Positions 6,924 through 15,576 are shown, counted from the stretch's first letter. The stretch is DNA of 21,125 bases from JAAYGT01 sp050252075 (GCA_050252075.1 JBFWLP010000062.1:1-21125), one strand, 5' to 3'. Numbers and translations are program-made. The notes: a model not told the origin generated them from the letters alone.

Positions 6924-7946
6924 ATGACTTCTTCGGTAGATGACCTTGTTGTTCAGGCTAAGGAACAATTTGCCCAGGCCGCTGATGCCGCCGCCCTCGA
7001 AAACGCGAAAGCCCGTTTTCTGGGTAAGCAGGGTGCGGTCACCGCATTGCTGAAAGGGCTGGCACAACTGCCTCCCGAAGAAAAGAAGGCCGAGGGTGCC
7101 CGCATCAATCAGCTCAAGCAGCACATCGAGACACTGCTGAACCAGCGTCGCGAGGCGCTGGCGCAAGCGCAACTGAACGAGCGCCTGGCCGCCGAGGCCA
7201 TCGATGTCACCTTGCCGGGCCGCGGCCGCGGGGTGGGGGGTGTGCATCCGGTCATTCAAACCTGGCAACGGGTCGAGGCGATTTTTCGTTCCATTGGTTT
7301 TGACGTCGCCGACGGTCCCGAGATCGAAAACGACTGGACCAACTTCACGGCCCTGAACAACCCCGAAAACCACCCGGCGCGGTCCATGCAGGATACCTTC
7401 TACGTCGACATGAACGACGGGCAGGGCCTGCCGTTGCTGCTGCGCACGCATACCAGCCCCATGCAGGTGCGCTATGCCAGAATGCATCGCCCGCCGATCA
7501 AGGTCATTGCGCCGGGGCGCACCTACCGGGTGGACAGCGATGCCACCCATTCACCCATGTTTCACCAGGTAGAAGGCCTGTGGATCGCCGAAGACATTTC
7601 CTTCGCCGATCTGAAAGGGGTGTACACCAATTTCCTGAAGGCTTTTTTTGAAACCGACGATCTGTCCGTACGGTTTCGCCCGTCGTTTTTTCCGTTCACC
7701 GAGCCGTCGGCCGAGATTGACATGATGTTCACCTCGGGGCCGAATCAGGGGCGGTGGCTGGAAATCTCCGGCTCCGGGCAAGTGCATCCCCAGGTGGTAC
7801 GCAATTTCGGCCTGGATCCCGAACGCTATATCGGGTTTGCTTTCGGCTCGGGGCTGGAGCGCCTGACAATGCTGCGGTACGGCGTTAACGATCTTCGCCA
7901 GTTTTTCGAGGGCGACCTGCGATTCCTGCGCCAATTCAATCGTTAA
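6924..7946 (+). CDS. pheS: Phenylalanyl-tRNA synthetase alpha subunit
   Basis: This 340-residue class II synthetase catalytic subunit joins phenylalanine to tRNA-Phe as an alpha2-beta2 complex with PheT. It has an N-terminal coiled-coil arm (about 1-90) that binds tRNA, then the aminoacylation core: GPEIENDWTNFTALN, the TSPMQVR motif, motif 2 (RFRPSFFPFTEPSAEID) and motif 3 (GSGLERL, about 308-314). Length is normal for bacterial PheS. The ribosome site is weak; a GGA lies rather far upstream of the ATG. The gene follows rplT in the conserved order and is separated from pheT by 47 bases. Confidence 0.98.
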   Translation: MTSSVDDLVVQAKEQFAQAADAAALENAKARFLGKQGAVTALLKGLAQLPPEEKKAEGARINQLKQHIETLLNQRREALAQAQLNERLAAEAIDVTLPGRGRGVGGVHPVIQTWQRVEAIFRSIGFDVADGPEIENDWTNFTALNNPENHPARSMQDTFYVDMNDGQGLPLLLRTHTSPMQVRYARMHRPPIKVIAPGRTYRVDSDATHSPMFHQVEGLWIAEDISFADLKGVYTNFLKAFFETDDLSVRFRPSFFPFTEPSAEIDMMFTSGPNQGRWLEISGSGQVHPQVVRNFGLDPERYIGFAFGSGLERLTMLRYGVNDLRQFFEGDLRFLRQFNR

Positions 7947-7993
7947 GCCGCTTTTGTTCCGTATCGCCGTTGTTCCGTCTTTGAGAGCCCATC

Positions 7994-10405
7994 ATGCAAT
8001 TTCCTGAGTCCTGGTTACGATCCTTCGTCAATCCCAGCCTGACGACCGATGAACTGTCGCATCGCCTTACCATGGCCGGCCTTGAGGTCGAAGAGACCGA
8101 GCCGGCGGCGCCTCCGTTCAGCAACATTGTCGTGGCGCTGATCGAAACGGTCGAACCCCATCCGAATGCCGACAAGCTGCGTCTTTGCCGCGTGAGCGAC
8201 GGCACGGGAACCCCCTTGCAAATTGTCTGTGGTGCGCCGAACGCACAGGCCGGTACCAAGGTGCCCCTGGCCCGTATCGGCGCCGTCCTGCCCGGCGGCA
8301 TGCAAATCGGAACGGCCAAGATGCGCGGCGTCGAATCCTCGGGCATGCTGTGCTCCGCGCGGGAGCTTGGCTTGTCGCAGGATCACGCCGGGCTGCTCAT
8401 TCTTGACGACCGGGCGCCGGTGGGTGCGTCGCTGCGCGATGTACTGAATCTGGACGATACCCTGTTCACGCTCAAGCTCACGCCCAACCGCGCCGATTGC
8501 CTGTCTATTCTGGGGGTGGCCCGCGAAGTCGCCGCCCTGACCGGCACCGATCTTTGCCTGCCCGATGTCCAGCCGGTGGCCGTTACCTTGAACGACCGTA
8601 TTCCGGTCGATGTGCAGGCGCCCGATCTGTGCGGGCGTTTTGCCGGCCGGGTCATCCGTGGCGTGAATGCGCGTGCCGCAACACCCGACTGGATGCGCAC
8701 CCGCCTGGAGCGCGCCGGGCAACGCAGCGTGTCGGCGCTGGTTGATATCTCCAACTACGTCATGCTGGAACTGGGCCGACCCACCCATGTGTTCGACCTG
8801 CAACGCATCAGCGGCGGCCTGACTGTGCGCTGGGCGCAGCAAGGCGAGCAACTGGAACTGCTGAACGGGCAGACCGTGACACTCGACCCGTTTGTCGGTG
8901 TCATTGCGGCCGGTAGCCAGGTCGAAAGCATGGCCGGCATCATGGGCGGCGAAGCTACCGCCGTCACGCTCGACACCACCGACATCTACCTGGAAGCGGC
9001 CTTCTGGTGGCCGGAAGCCATCATGGGCCGGGCGCGTCGCTACAAGTTCAGTTCCGAAGCCAGCCATCGCTTCGAGCGCGGGGTGGATTTTGAATCCATC
9101 CCTGACCATATCGAACGCATGACCCGCCTGATTGTCGATATCTGCGGCGGTCAAGTGGGCCCGGTCGATGATCAGATCATCAATTTGCCCGAGCGCAAGC
9201 CGGTTTCCATGCGTCTTTCGCGCTGCCACAAGGTATTGGGCGTTGCCGTGCCGCGCGCCGAGGTCGAACGCATTTTTGCCAGCCTGGGCCTGGCGTTTCA
9301 GGTTGAGTCAGGCGATACCTTTGTGGTGCAGCCGCCGTCTTACCGGTTCGACCTGTTCATTGAAGAAGATCTTATCGAAGAAGTGGCGCGGGTCTATGGT
9401 TTTGAGCGTATTCCCGATATTGCGCCGCTGGCGCGCGCCGACATGCGTGTGCCGGCGGAAGTCGCTCGTGGCCCGCATGCCCTGCGTGCCGCAGTGGCCG
9501 CGCTCGACTACCAGGAAGTCATCAACTTTTCCTTTGTGGAAGAGGCCTGGGAACGCGATTATGTCGGTAACGACAACCCCATCCGTTTGCTGAACCCCAT
9601 AGCCAGCCAGCTGGCCGTCATGCGTTCCAGTCTGATCGGCGGGCTGCTGGCCAACATTGTCCATAACGCCAATCGCAAGCAAACCCGGGTGCGTGTGTTT
9701 GAACTTGGGCGGGTGTTCAGCCGCGACGGCACAGTCGCCGACGGCGATCTTACGGTGGCCGGTATCGATCAGCCCCAGCGCATTGCGGGCGCTGCCTGGG
9801 GTCCGGCGCTCGATGAACAGTGGGGAATTGCCACCCGGCGGGTGGATTTCTATGATGTCAAGCGCGATATCGAAGCGTTGCTGGGCGTTCGGGCAGATGG
9901 TTTGCGGTGCGAATCCATGCCCCATCCCGCCCTGCATCCGGGTCGCAGCGCACGGCTCAGTCTCGATGGCGGTTTTCTGGGCTGGCTGGGCGAGCTGCAT
10001 CCGCGCTGGGTGCAGCAGCTGGAGCTGAGCCAGGCTCCCGTGGTGTTTGAGCTCGATGCGCAAGCACTGTCCGCCACGCATTTCCCCCAGCCTGCCGAAT
10101 TATCCCGTCAGCCGGTGGTGGTGCGCGATCTGGCCGTCTGGGCGTCTTTAGACACCCGCTACCAGGACCTGATCGACACACTTGCCCAAACTGCGCGCAG
10201 CCATGCTAACCTTGGTATTCTGAAAGATATCAAACTGTTCGACGTATGGCGTGACGCCGCCGCCGGCACAGAAGAAAAGAGTTTGGCGTTCCGTTTCTGG
10301 TTCCAGAGCAAGGAATCGACGCTCGACGACGCCACCATTGAGCATTGTGTTTCCACGCTGTTGCAGGCGCTGGTCCAGGCTCACGGTGTTCGCCAACGCG
10401 CTTGA
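7994..10405 (+). CDS. pheT: Phenylalanyl-tRNA synthetase beta subunit
   Basis: This 803-residue protein is of usual bacterial PheT length. Visible parts in order are the MQFPESWLRSFVNP start, a tRNA-binding OB-fold (about 40-150, PNADKLRLCRVSDG), the B3/B4 editing region (about 210-400, VDISNYVMLELGRPTHVFD and RRYKFSSEASHRFERGVD), the B5 domain, the catalytic-like core (EDLIEEVARVYGFERIP onward) and a C-terminal ferredoxin-fold anticodon-binding domain (about 708-800). It pairs with PheS, hydrolyses Tyr-tRNA-Phe and binds the tRNA. GAGAG lies upstream of the ATG. It is followed after nine bases by ihfA, the standard order. A long minus-strand frame opposite it is a codon-bias shadow. Confidence 0.98.
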   Translation: MQFPESWLRSFVNPSLTTDELSHRLTMAGLEVEETEPAAPPFSNIVVALIETVEPHPNADKLRLCRVSDGTGTPLQIVCGAPNAQAGTKVPLARIGAVLPGGMQIGTAKMRGVESSGMLCSARELGLSQDHAGLLILDDRAPVGASLRDVLNLDDTLFTLKLTPNRADCLSILGVAREVAALTGTDLCLPDVQPVAVTLNDRIPVDVQAPDLCGRFAGRVIRGVNARAATPDWMRTRLERAGQRSVSALVDISNYVMLELGRPTHVFDLQRISGGLTVRWAQQGEQLELLNGQTVTLDPFVGVIAAGSQVESMAGIMGGEATAVTLDTTDIYLEAAFWWPEAIMGRARRYKFSSEASHRFERGVDFESIPDHIERMTRLIVDICGGQVGPVDDQIINLPERKPVSMRLSRCHKVLGVAVPRAEVERIFASLGLAFQVESGDTFVVQPPSYRFDLFIEEDLIEEVARVYGFERIPDIAPLARADMRVPAEVARGPHALRAAVAALDYQEVINFSFVEEAWERDYVGNDNPIRLLNPIASQLAVMRSSLIGGLLANIVHNANRKQTRVRVFELGRVFSRDGTVADGDLTVAGIDQPQRIAGAAWGPALDEQWGIATRRVDFYDVKRDIEALLGVRADGLRCESMPHPALHPGRSARLSLDGGFLGWLGELHPRWVQQLELSQAPVVFELDAQALSATHFPQPAELSRQPVVVRDLAVWASLDTRYQDLIDTLAQTARSHANLGILKDIKLFDVWRDAAAGTEEKSLAFRFWFQSKESTLDDATIEHCVSTLLQALVQAHGVRQRA

Positions 10406-10414
10406 GGGGCATTC

Positions 10415-10735
10415 ATGATTTCAGACCGTACACTGACCAAGGCCGAACTGGCCGAGCTGTTGTTTGAGCGTGTGGGCCTTAACAAACGAGAGGCAAAAGA
10501 CATCGTCGACACCTTTTTCGAGGAAATCCGCGAAACGCTGGCCAAAGGGGTCGAGGTAAAGCTCTCCGGGTTCGGTAATTTCCAGGTTCGCGACAAACCG
10601 CCGCGTCCCGGGCGCAACCCGAAAACCGGCGAAGTCATTCCCATTGCCGCTCGCCGGGTGGTTACGTTTCATGCCAGCCAGAAATTGAAAAGTGTTGTGG
10701 AATTGGCCGGCAAGCCGGTCGGCTCTGCCGAATGA
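10415..10735 (+). CDS. ihfA: Integration host factor subunit alpha
   Basis: This 106-residue HU/IHF-fold protein has the start TLTKAELAELLF, the helix KREAKDIVDTFFEEIRETL, and the DNA-binding arm signature GFGNFQVRDKPPRPGRNPKTG, followed by IPIAARRVVTF. The intercalating proline lies in the arm. IhfA pairs with IhfB to bend DNA by more than 160 degrees in recombination, replication and sigma-54 promoter activation. A GAGGGG ribosome site precedes the ATG. Placement after pheT is conserved in Proteobacteria. Its stop overlaps the start of the next gene (ATGA), so the MerR-type protein is probably translationally coupled. Confidence 0.97.
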   Translation: MISDRTLTKAELAELLFERVGLNKREAKDIVDTFFEEIRETLAKGVEVKLSGFGNFQVRDKPPRPGRNPKTGEVIPIAARRVVTFHASQKLKSVVELAGKPVGSAE

Positions 10736-11184
10736 TCCCGCGTTTCAACCAACCCACCATCAGCATGAGCACCAGCGAGAAACCCGTCACCTTACCCGCC
10801 ATCCCGGCCAAACGCTATTTCACCATCGGTGAGGTCAGCGAACTGTGCGGCGTCAAGCCCCACGTTTTGCGCTACTGGGAACAAGAGTTCACGCAACTCA
10901 AACCGATCAAGCGTCGCGGCAACCGCCGGTATTACCAGCACCACGAAGTGCTGCTTATCCGTCGTATCCGGGAATTGCTCTACGACCAGGGTTTCACCAT
11001 CAGTGGTGCGCGCAACCGTCTGGGCGACAAAAGCGAAGTACCCTTCGATCAGGAGGCGGCGGTGCGGCTCTCCGGTGCCGAGTTCCAGGGCTTGCGCACG
11101 GAACTCACCAAGGTTCGCGATCTTCTTTCTTCGGCGCTCGATCATGGCGCCGCATCGTCCTCGTCCAACGGTACCTTGCTGTAG
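10732..11184 (+). CDS. MerR-family transcriptional regulator linked to ihfA
   Basis: This 150-residue protein has an N-terminal MerR winged helix at about residues 27-95 (RYFTIGEVSELCGVKPHVLRYWE, then RRGNRRYYQHHEVLLIRRIRELLY), followed by a short C-terminal helix. There is no cysteine-rich metal site of the MerR/CueR sort, so the effector is unknown. This branch (sometimes called the IhfA-adjacent MerR family) is widely found after ihfA in Proteobacteria and its target is not well known. The ATG at 10732 overlaps the ihfA stop; ATG 10765 is an alternative that would remove a poorly conserved N-terminal extension. In several relatives a tRNA-Pro gene follows; none was seen here. Confidence 0.9.
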   Translation: MIPRFNQPTISMSTSEKPVTLPAIPAKRYFTIGEVSELCGVKPHVLRYWEQEFTQLKPIKRRGNRRYYQHHEVLLIRRIRELLYDQGFTISGARNRLGDKSEVPFDQEAAVRLSGAEFQGLRTELTKVRDLLSSALDHGAASSSSNGTLL

Positions 11185-11189
11185 CGCTC

Positions 11190-12011
11190 GTGGAGCAGCC
11201 AACGTTCTGCGTGCGCGGGCAAGCGCTTCAGGCACTGGAGCAAACCGATCCGGCCACCAAGGTCGCCCTGGTGTCGCAGCTTCCCGGCGATGGTCCTTTC
11301 GACACCGGGCGGGTATTTGCCGCCGCGCGGCCTTTGCCGGGCCGCCCCGACAACCCGCCGCTGGTGCCGGCACAGCAGGTGCCGGCCCGATCCGTCGGAA
11401 CCTTGCAGGGCAGGGCGGCGCTGTTGCATTCCATTGCCCACATCGAATTCAATGCCATCAATCTGGCCCTGGACATTCTCTGGCGGTTTCCGTGCATGCC
11501 GGTCGCGTTTTATCGCGACTGGCTCAACGTTGCCAAGGAAGAGGCCCTGCATTTTTCCCTGCTGGTGCGGCATCTGGCGTCGCTGGGTTATGCCTACGGC
11601 GACTTCCCCGCCCATAACGGCCTGTGGGAAATGGCCGAACGAACCGCCGATGACATCGTTGCGCGCCTGGCCCTGGTGCCTCGCACCCTTGAAGCCCGGG
11701 GGCTTGACGCCTCGCCGGTGGTTCGCGACAAACTGCTGGCGGCCGGCGACCCGGAAGCGGCGGCCATCATTGACACCTTGCTGCATGATGAAATCGGTCA
11801 TGTGGCAACCGGCAACTACTGGTATCGCTTTGTATGCGAGCAGCGCGGTCATGATCCGGTCGCGTATTTTCCGGTACTGTCCGAGCGCTACCGGGCACCG
11901 CGTCTGCGTGGCCCATTCAATATTGCCGCGCGTCTGGCGGCCGGTTTTACCCAGGAAGAACTGAACGCCCTGCAGGCGCCGCCGGCGTCCGGTTCCCCTG
12001 CGCATCCCTAG
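11190..12011 (+). CDS. Ferritin-like DUF455 family protein (putative diiron protein)
   Basis: This protein of about 273 residues starts in the usual DUF455 way (ALQALEQTDPATKVALV) and has a four-helix ferritin-like core. Candidate metal ligands are the IAHIEFNAI helix, KEEALHF (E-x-x-H) and HDEIGHVATG (E-x-x-H), a paired pattern like MiaE-type diiron enzymes. The open frame runs back to 10845, but that part is a shadow of the MerR gene. No ATG is available after it. GTG at 11190, five bases past the MerR stop, was chosen; GTG 11211 is possible. No good ribosome site is visible, so reinitiation after the MerR stop is likely. Substrate and reaction are unknown. The next gene follows after 29 bases, so they may be co-transcribed. 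Confidence 0.85.
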   Translation: MEQPTFCVRGQALQALEQTDPATKVALVSQLPGDGPFDTGRVFAAARPLPGRPDNPPLVPAQQVPARSVGTLQGRAALLHSIAHIEFNAINLALDILWRFPCMPVAFYRDWLNVAKEEALHFSLLVRHLASLGYAYGDFPAHNGLWEMAERTADDIVARLALVPRTLEARGLDASPVVRDKLLAAGDPEAAAIIDTLLHDEIGHVATGNYWYRFVCEQRGHDPVAYFPVLSERYRAPRLRGPFNIAARLAAGFTQEELNALQAPPASGSPAHP

Positions 12012-12040
12012 CGCATTTATCACGTTACGCCCAGGAAATC

Positions 12041-13729
12041 ATGGCAAGCCTTTCAACCGATCAGCAGAACGAACTTCTGGCGTGCGCGCGCGGCGATCAG
12101 CGCGCCTTTCAGCGTCTGTACGACCACGAGGCCTCGCGCATGCTGGCGCTTGCCCTGCAGATGGTGGGCCAGCGGGGTTTGGCCGAAGAACTGCTGGTCG
12201 AGTCTTTCGTGCTTATCTGGAAGAATGCGGAAAGCTTCGATCCGGGGCGCAGTTCCGCCAGGGCATGGCTTTACAGCATTTTGCGATACCGCGCCCTGGG
12301 GCGCTTGCGCCAGAACCCGCAAGGGCCTTCCGGTGCGTCGGTGCTGGGTCTGTTCCCGTCGGCCTCCGTGCTGGCGGCGGCGGCCAACCGGGGCCAGGGC
12401 GATCCGTTTTTGCGCGGGCTGTCACAGCTCGACGAAAAAAGCCGGCAGGGCGTTTATCTGGCTTTTTACAAAGGCTTCGATTACCCGCGTATGGCCCGTA
12501 CGCTGGAATGCACCGTCGAGGAAGCGCAAGATCGCTTGCGTGACGCCCTGTACCTGCTGCAGCAAAATGATCGCGACGACGCCCGGTCGATCAGCCCCGA
12601 CGATTCGGTGCTGCTGGCCGAGTACACACTGGGCTTGCTCGATCCCGCAGCGGTGGCGCGGGTGCACGAACAACTGGGCGAAGACGACCACGCCGTGCTG
12701 GAAGCCTTGCAGTGGGAGGCGAGGTTTCTGCGCCTGACGGATTTGCTGGCCGTCATACCTCCATCGGCGGGTATTTTCTACAAAGTGCAGGCACGTCTTG
12801 GGCACGACTCGGTGCCGCCGCCGTCTTCCCTGTTTCGCCAGGCGGCGTCGGCGCCCGACTTTGCCGGCAGCATGGCATCGGCCGCTGGTGCGCCACCGGC
12901 AACGGCTTCGCCTCCCGTAATGGCTTCGTCACCCGCAACGGCAACGGCTTCGCCTCCCGCAACGGCCACAGAGGCTCCTTCAACGTCATCCGGGGCTGCG
13001 GCAAGACCATTGCCGGCAACGGGCGGCGAACCACCCGCAGCGACCGACGGGTTGCAGCCAACCTCCGCCGTCGCTACGCCGCAACGCCGTGGCATCAGTG
13101 CGGGGGAAACCGTCGTTGCCGATCCCGAGCCGCCGGTGGAATCTGCGGTGGATGCTTCGGAACCGGATCCGCCGCCGGCCACCCCGGACACCGATCCGGG
13201 GCCCGCGCCCTATGTGGCAAGCCACCGCGGCCTGCGGTTCTGGCGTATTGTCGCCGTCGCCTCGGTATTGCTGGCCGCTACGGCCCTTGGGCTGTATGCC
13301 ACGCGTCCGCCGCCTCCTGCGCCGGTAACCATTATCCAGGTGGCCCCTACGCTGGCGGCCATTTTGCTGGCGCCGGGCACCAGTTCCACGCCGGCCTGGG
13401 TGGTCACCCAGGATCACAACAAGAACGTGCTTTTCAAGCCGCTGGTGAACAGTGTGGTGCCGGCAGGCGAAACGGTGGTGCTCTGGACACAGGCCCCCGG
13501 CGAGCCGGCCCCGCGCTCGCTGGGTGTGATCGACCCGAATCTGCCGTTCGTCATTCCCGCCCAGCGCTTTGGCAGGGTAGTGGCCGACCAGATTATCGAG
13601 ATCACCCAAGAGCCGGCAACGGATCCGAATCCGGGGGCGCCCGATGGACCGGTGCTGTTCATCGGCCGTTTTGTCACCTTTGGCGAGCTTGAGCCGTCCA
13701 ACGTGCCTTTTAATCCTCCGTCCCGCTAA
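12041..13729 (+). CDS. ECF sigma factor fused to RskA-type membrane anti-sigma factor
   Basis: This single 562-residue frame has two parts usually made by two genes. Residues 8-92 resemble sigma region 2 (RAFQRLYDHEASRML, AEELLVESFVLIWKNAESFDP, RAWLYSILRYRALGRLR), and about 125-176 resemble region 4 (LDEKSRQGVYLAFYKGFDY, then VEEAQDRLRDAL). Residues 188-255 match the start of SigK-type anti-sigma factors (LLAEYTLGLLD, LQWEARFLRL, GIFYKVQARLG). A Pro/Ala/Thr-rich linker (256-396) leads to one membrane helix (399-420). The C-terminal part matches the periplasmic RskA domain (PAWVVTQDHNKNVLFKPL, PAGETVVLWTQ, PRSLGVID). Topology would be cytoplasmic N-terminus, periplasmic C-terminus. AGGA lies four bases before the ATG. 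No ATG or ribosome site occurs at the junction, so separate translation is unlikely; GTG at 12608 is the nearest alternative. DUF455 lies before it and an Atm1-type exporter after. The target regulon is unknown. Confidence 0.85.
   Translation: MASLSTDQQNELLACARGDQRAFQRLYDHEASRMLALALQMVGQRGLAEELLVESFVLIWKNAESFDPGRSSARAWLYSILRYRALGRLRQNPQGPSGASVLGLFPSASVLAAAANRGQGDPFLRGLSQLDEKSRQGVYLAFYKGFDYPRMARTLECTVEEAQDRLRDALYLLQQNDRDDARSISPDDSVLLAEYTLGLLDPAAVARVHEQLGEDDHAVLEALQWEARFLRLTDLLAVIPPSAGIFYKVQARLGHDSVPPPSSLFRQAASAPDFAGSMASAAGAPPATASPPVMASSPATATASPPATATEAPSTSSGAAARPLPATGGEPPAATDGLQPTSAVATPQRRGISAGETVVADPEPPVESAVDASEPDPPPATPDTDPGPAPYVASHRGLRFWRIVAVASVLLAATALGLYATRPPPPAPVTIIQVAPTLAAILLAPGTSSTPAWVVTQDHNKNVLFKPLVNSVVPAGETVVLWTQAPGEPAPRSLGVIDPNLPFVIPAQRFGRVVADQIIEITQEPATDPNPGAPDGPVLFIGRFVTFGELEPSNVPFNPPSR
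12898..12959 (+). repeat. Two 20-bp direct repeats in the fusion linker (42-bp period)
   Basis: The same 20 bases (starting GGCAACGGCTTCG) occur at 12898-12917 and 12940-12959, giving a 14-residue period in the protein (ATASPP at residues 287-292 and 301-306). They lie in the Pro/Ala/Ser/Thr-rich linker between the anti-sigma domain and the membrane helix. Being in phase with the codons, gain or loss of a unit would change linker length without breaking the frame. Confidence 0.8.
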
Positions 13730-13764
13730 CCCCGGGTATTTGCCCGCATTTTCGGCATACAGTC

Positions 13765-15576
13765 ATGCGATCTTCCGGCGACAGCCCGGCTGCGGCCACA
13801 CGCAATGATCTGAAAACACTCAGATCATTGCTTCCTTATGTCTGGCAGTTCAAGTGGCGGGTGATGCTCGCGCTTGCCTTCCTGGTGGCCGCCAAAGTGG
13901 CCAGCGTGACCACGCCGCTTTACCTGAAGCAACTGGTCGATGCGCTGGGAGTGCCGCCCGCCGCCATCGCACTGCCTGTGGCCGCGTTGCTGGGATACGG
14001 CCTGGCGCGTCTGGCGACCAGCGTGTTCGGTGAACTGCGCGATGCATTGTTCGCCCGGGTTACGCAGGGCTCCATACGCAAGATTGCCGCCCAGATTTTT
14101 CAGCATTTGCTGGCCTTGTCGTTGCGTTTTCACATGCAGCGCCAAACCGGGGGGCTCAGCCGCGATATCGAGCGCGGCACCAAAGGCATTGGTTTCCTGT
14201 TGAACTTCATGGTGTTCAACATTGTGCCCACCTTGCTGGAAATTTCGATGGTGGCCGCCATTTTGCTGTGGCGCTACGAATGGCCGTTTGCCGCCGTCAC
14301 GCTGGGAACCATCGCGCTGTATATCGTCTTCACGCTTGTGGTGACCGAAAAACGCATGGTGTACCGGCGCAGCATGAACGAGCTCGACAGCAAGGCCAAT
14401 ACCAAGGCCATCGACGCCTTGCTCAATTACGAAACCGTCAAGTATTTCGGCAATGAAACGTACGAGCTGAACCGCTACGACGGCAATCTGGCCAAGTGGG
14501 TGAATTCGGCAGTGCGTAATCAGGTGTCGCTGAATTTTCTGAACATGGGGCAGGGCGTCATTATCACGGTGGGTGTCACCACGCTGCTCTGGATGTCTGC
14601 CCGGGGGGTGGTGCGTCAAGAACTGACTGTGGGCGATGTGGTGCTGGTGTCCGCCTACCTGACGCAGCTCTATGCACCCCTGAACTTTCTGGGCTTTGTC
14701 TACCGTGAAATCAAGCATGCGCTGGCTGACATGGAGCGTATGTTCGGCTTGCTGGAAGAGTCTCAGGAGGTCTCCGATCGCCCTCGGGCGCAGGCACTGG
14801 TTGCCGCACAGGCGTCGGTGGCCTTCGACCGGGTGAGCTTCAGCTATGAGCCCGACCGCCAGATTCTCTTTGACGTGAGCTTTACCATTCCGGCGGGTAA
14901 AACCGTGGCGGTGGTGGGGGCTTCGGGCGCGGGCAAATCAACCTTGTCGCGCCTGCTGTTTCGTTTCTACGACGTAACGGATGGTTCCATTACCATCAAT
15001 GGCACGGATATTCGCGATGTCACCCAGCGCAGTCTGCGCGAGCATATCGGCATCGTTCCCCAGGACACGGTGCTGTTCAATGACTCCGTGCGCTACAACA
15101 TTGCCTACGGCCGCCCCGACGCCTCGCCGCAAGACATTGTTCGCGTGGCGCAGGCCGCGCATATTCACGATTTCATCAGCAGCTTGCCCAAAGGCTACGA
15201 TACGCCGGTGGGCGAGCGCGGGCTGAAGCTTTCCGGGGGTGAAAAGCAGCGGGTGGCGATTGCCCGCACCTTGCTGAAGGACCCACCCATTCTTATTCTG
15301 GATGAAGCTACCAGTGCACTGGACACCCGCACCGAGCGCGCCATTCAAGAGGAGCTGCGGCCCATTGCGCGTGACCGCACCACGCTCATCATTGCGCATC
15401 GTTTATCGACCATTATCGACGCCGATGAAATTCTGGTACTGGACGGCGGGCGCGTGATCGAGCGGGGCACGCACGGGCAATTGCTCAGCCGTGGCGAACG
15501 CTACGCGCAAATGTGGCAACTGCAGCAGGCGGCGCGGGAAGACGCTGCATCAACGTCAGTGTCTGCAGATCGCTGA
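13765..15576 (+). CDS. Atm1/HMT1-type ABC exporter (half-transporter, ABCB7-like)
   Basis: This 603-residue half-transporter has an N-terminal membrane domain (about 25-320) and a nucleotide-binding domain (about 350-585). Motifs: Walker A GASGAGKS (385-392), signature LSGGE (489-493), Walker B ILILDE (509-514) and switch histidine in IIAHRLST. The segment NYETVKYFGNE (about 221-231) is diagnostic of the Atm1/ABCB7 branch, whose bacterial member in Novosphingobium exports glutathione conjugates and metal-glutathione adducts; mitochondrial Atm1 exports a sulfur species used in cytosolic iron-sulfur assembly. It should work as a homodimer in the inner membrane. The ATG follows the sigma fusion by 35 bases, and the SUF operon starts about 880 bases downstream, fitting a thiol or iron-sulfur role. 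The actual substrate is inferred. Confidence 0.93.
   Translation: MRSSGDSPAAATRNDLKTLRSLLPYVWQFKWRVMLALAFLVAAKVASVTTPLYLKQLVDALGVPPAAIALPVAALLGYGLARLATSVFGELRDALFARVTQGSIRKIAAQIFQHLLALSLRFHMQRQTGGLSRDIERGTKGIGFLLNFMVFNIVPTLLEISMVAAILLWRYEWPFAAVTLGTIALYIVFTLVVTEKRMVYRRSMNELDSKANTKAIDALLNYETVKYFGNETYELNRYDGNLAKWVNSAVRNQVSLNFLNMGQGVIITVGVTTLLWMSARGVVRQELTVGDVVLVSAYLTQLYAPLNFLGFVYREIKHALADMERMFGLLEESQEVSDRPRAQALVAAQASVAFDRVSFSYEPDRQILFDVSFTIPAGKTVAVVGASGAGKSTLSRLLFRFYDVTDGSITINGTDIRDVTQRSLREHIGIVPQDTVLFNDSVRYNIAYGRPDASPQDIVRVAQAAHIHDFISSLPKGYDTPVGERGLKLSGGEKQRVAIARTLLKDPPILILDEATSALDTRTERAIQEELRPIARDRTTLIIAHRLSTIIDADEILVLDGGRVIERGTHGQLLSRGERYAQMWQLQQAAREDAASTSVSADR

Noticed and set aside
6851..6943. 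Short frame MLLNG... across the rplT-pheS hairpin as a Phe leader peptide
   Set aside because: Its only adjacent Phe codons come after the hairpin and overlap the pheS start, so ribosome stalling there could not control the hairpin in the classical way.
8015..9229. Long minus-strand open frame of about 400 codons opposite pheT
   Set aside because: It is a codon-bias shadow in high-GC DNA. pheT is complete and conserved on the plus strand, and the antisense protein resembles no family and is rich in His, Gln, Gly and Arg.
10845..11189. Upstream extension of the DUF455 frame
   Set aside because: It overlaps the MerR gene in another frame and reads as arginine-rich shadow sequence. Recognisable DUF455 similarity begins after 11190.
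11185..11300. tRNA-Pro gene expected after the ihfA-merR pair in relatives
   Set aside because: No cloverleaf, TTCGA-type T-loop or CCA end was found; the DUF455 gene begins five bases after the MerR stop.
13733..13746. Hairpin CGGG-TATTTG-CCCG followed by CATTTT after the sigma fusion gene
   Set aside because: Only four base pairs and a broken T run make it too weak to call a terminator. Read-through into the exporter is likely.
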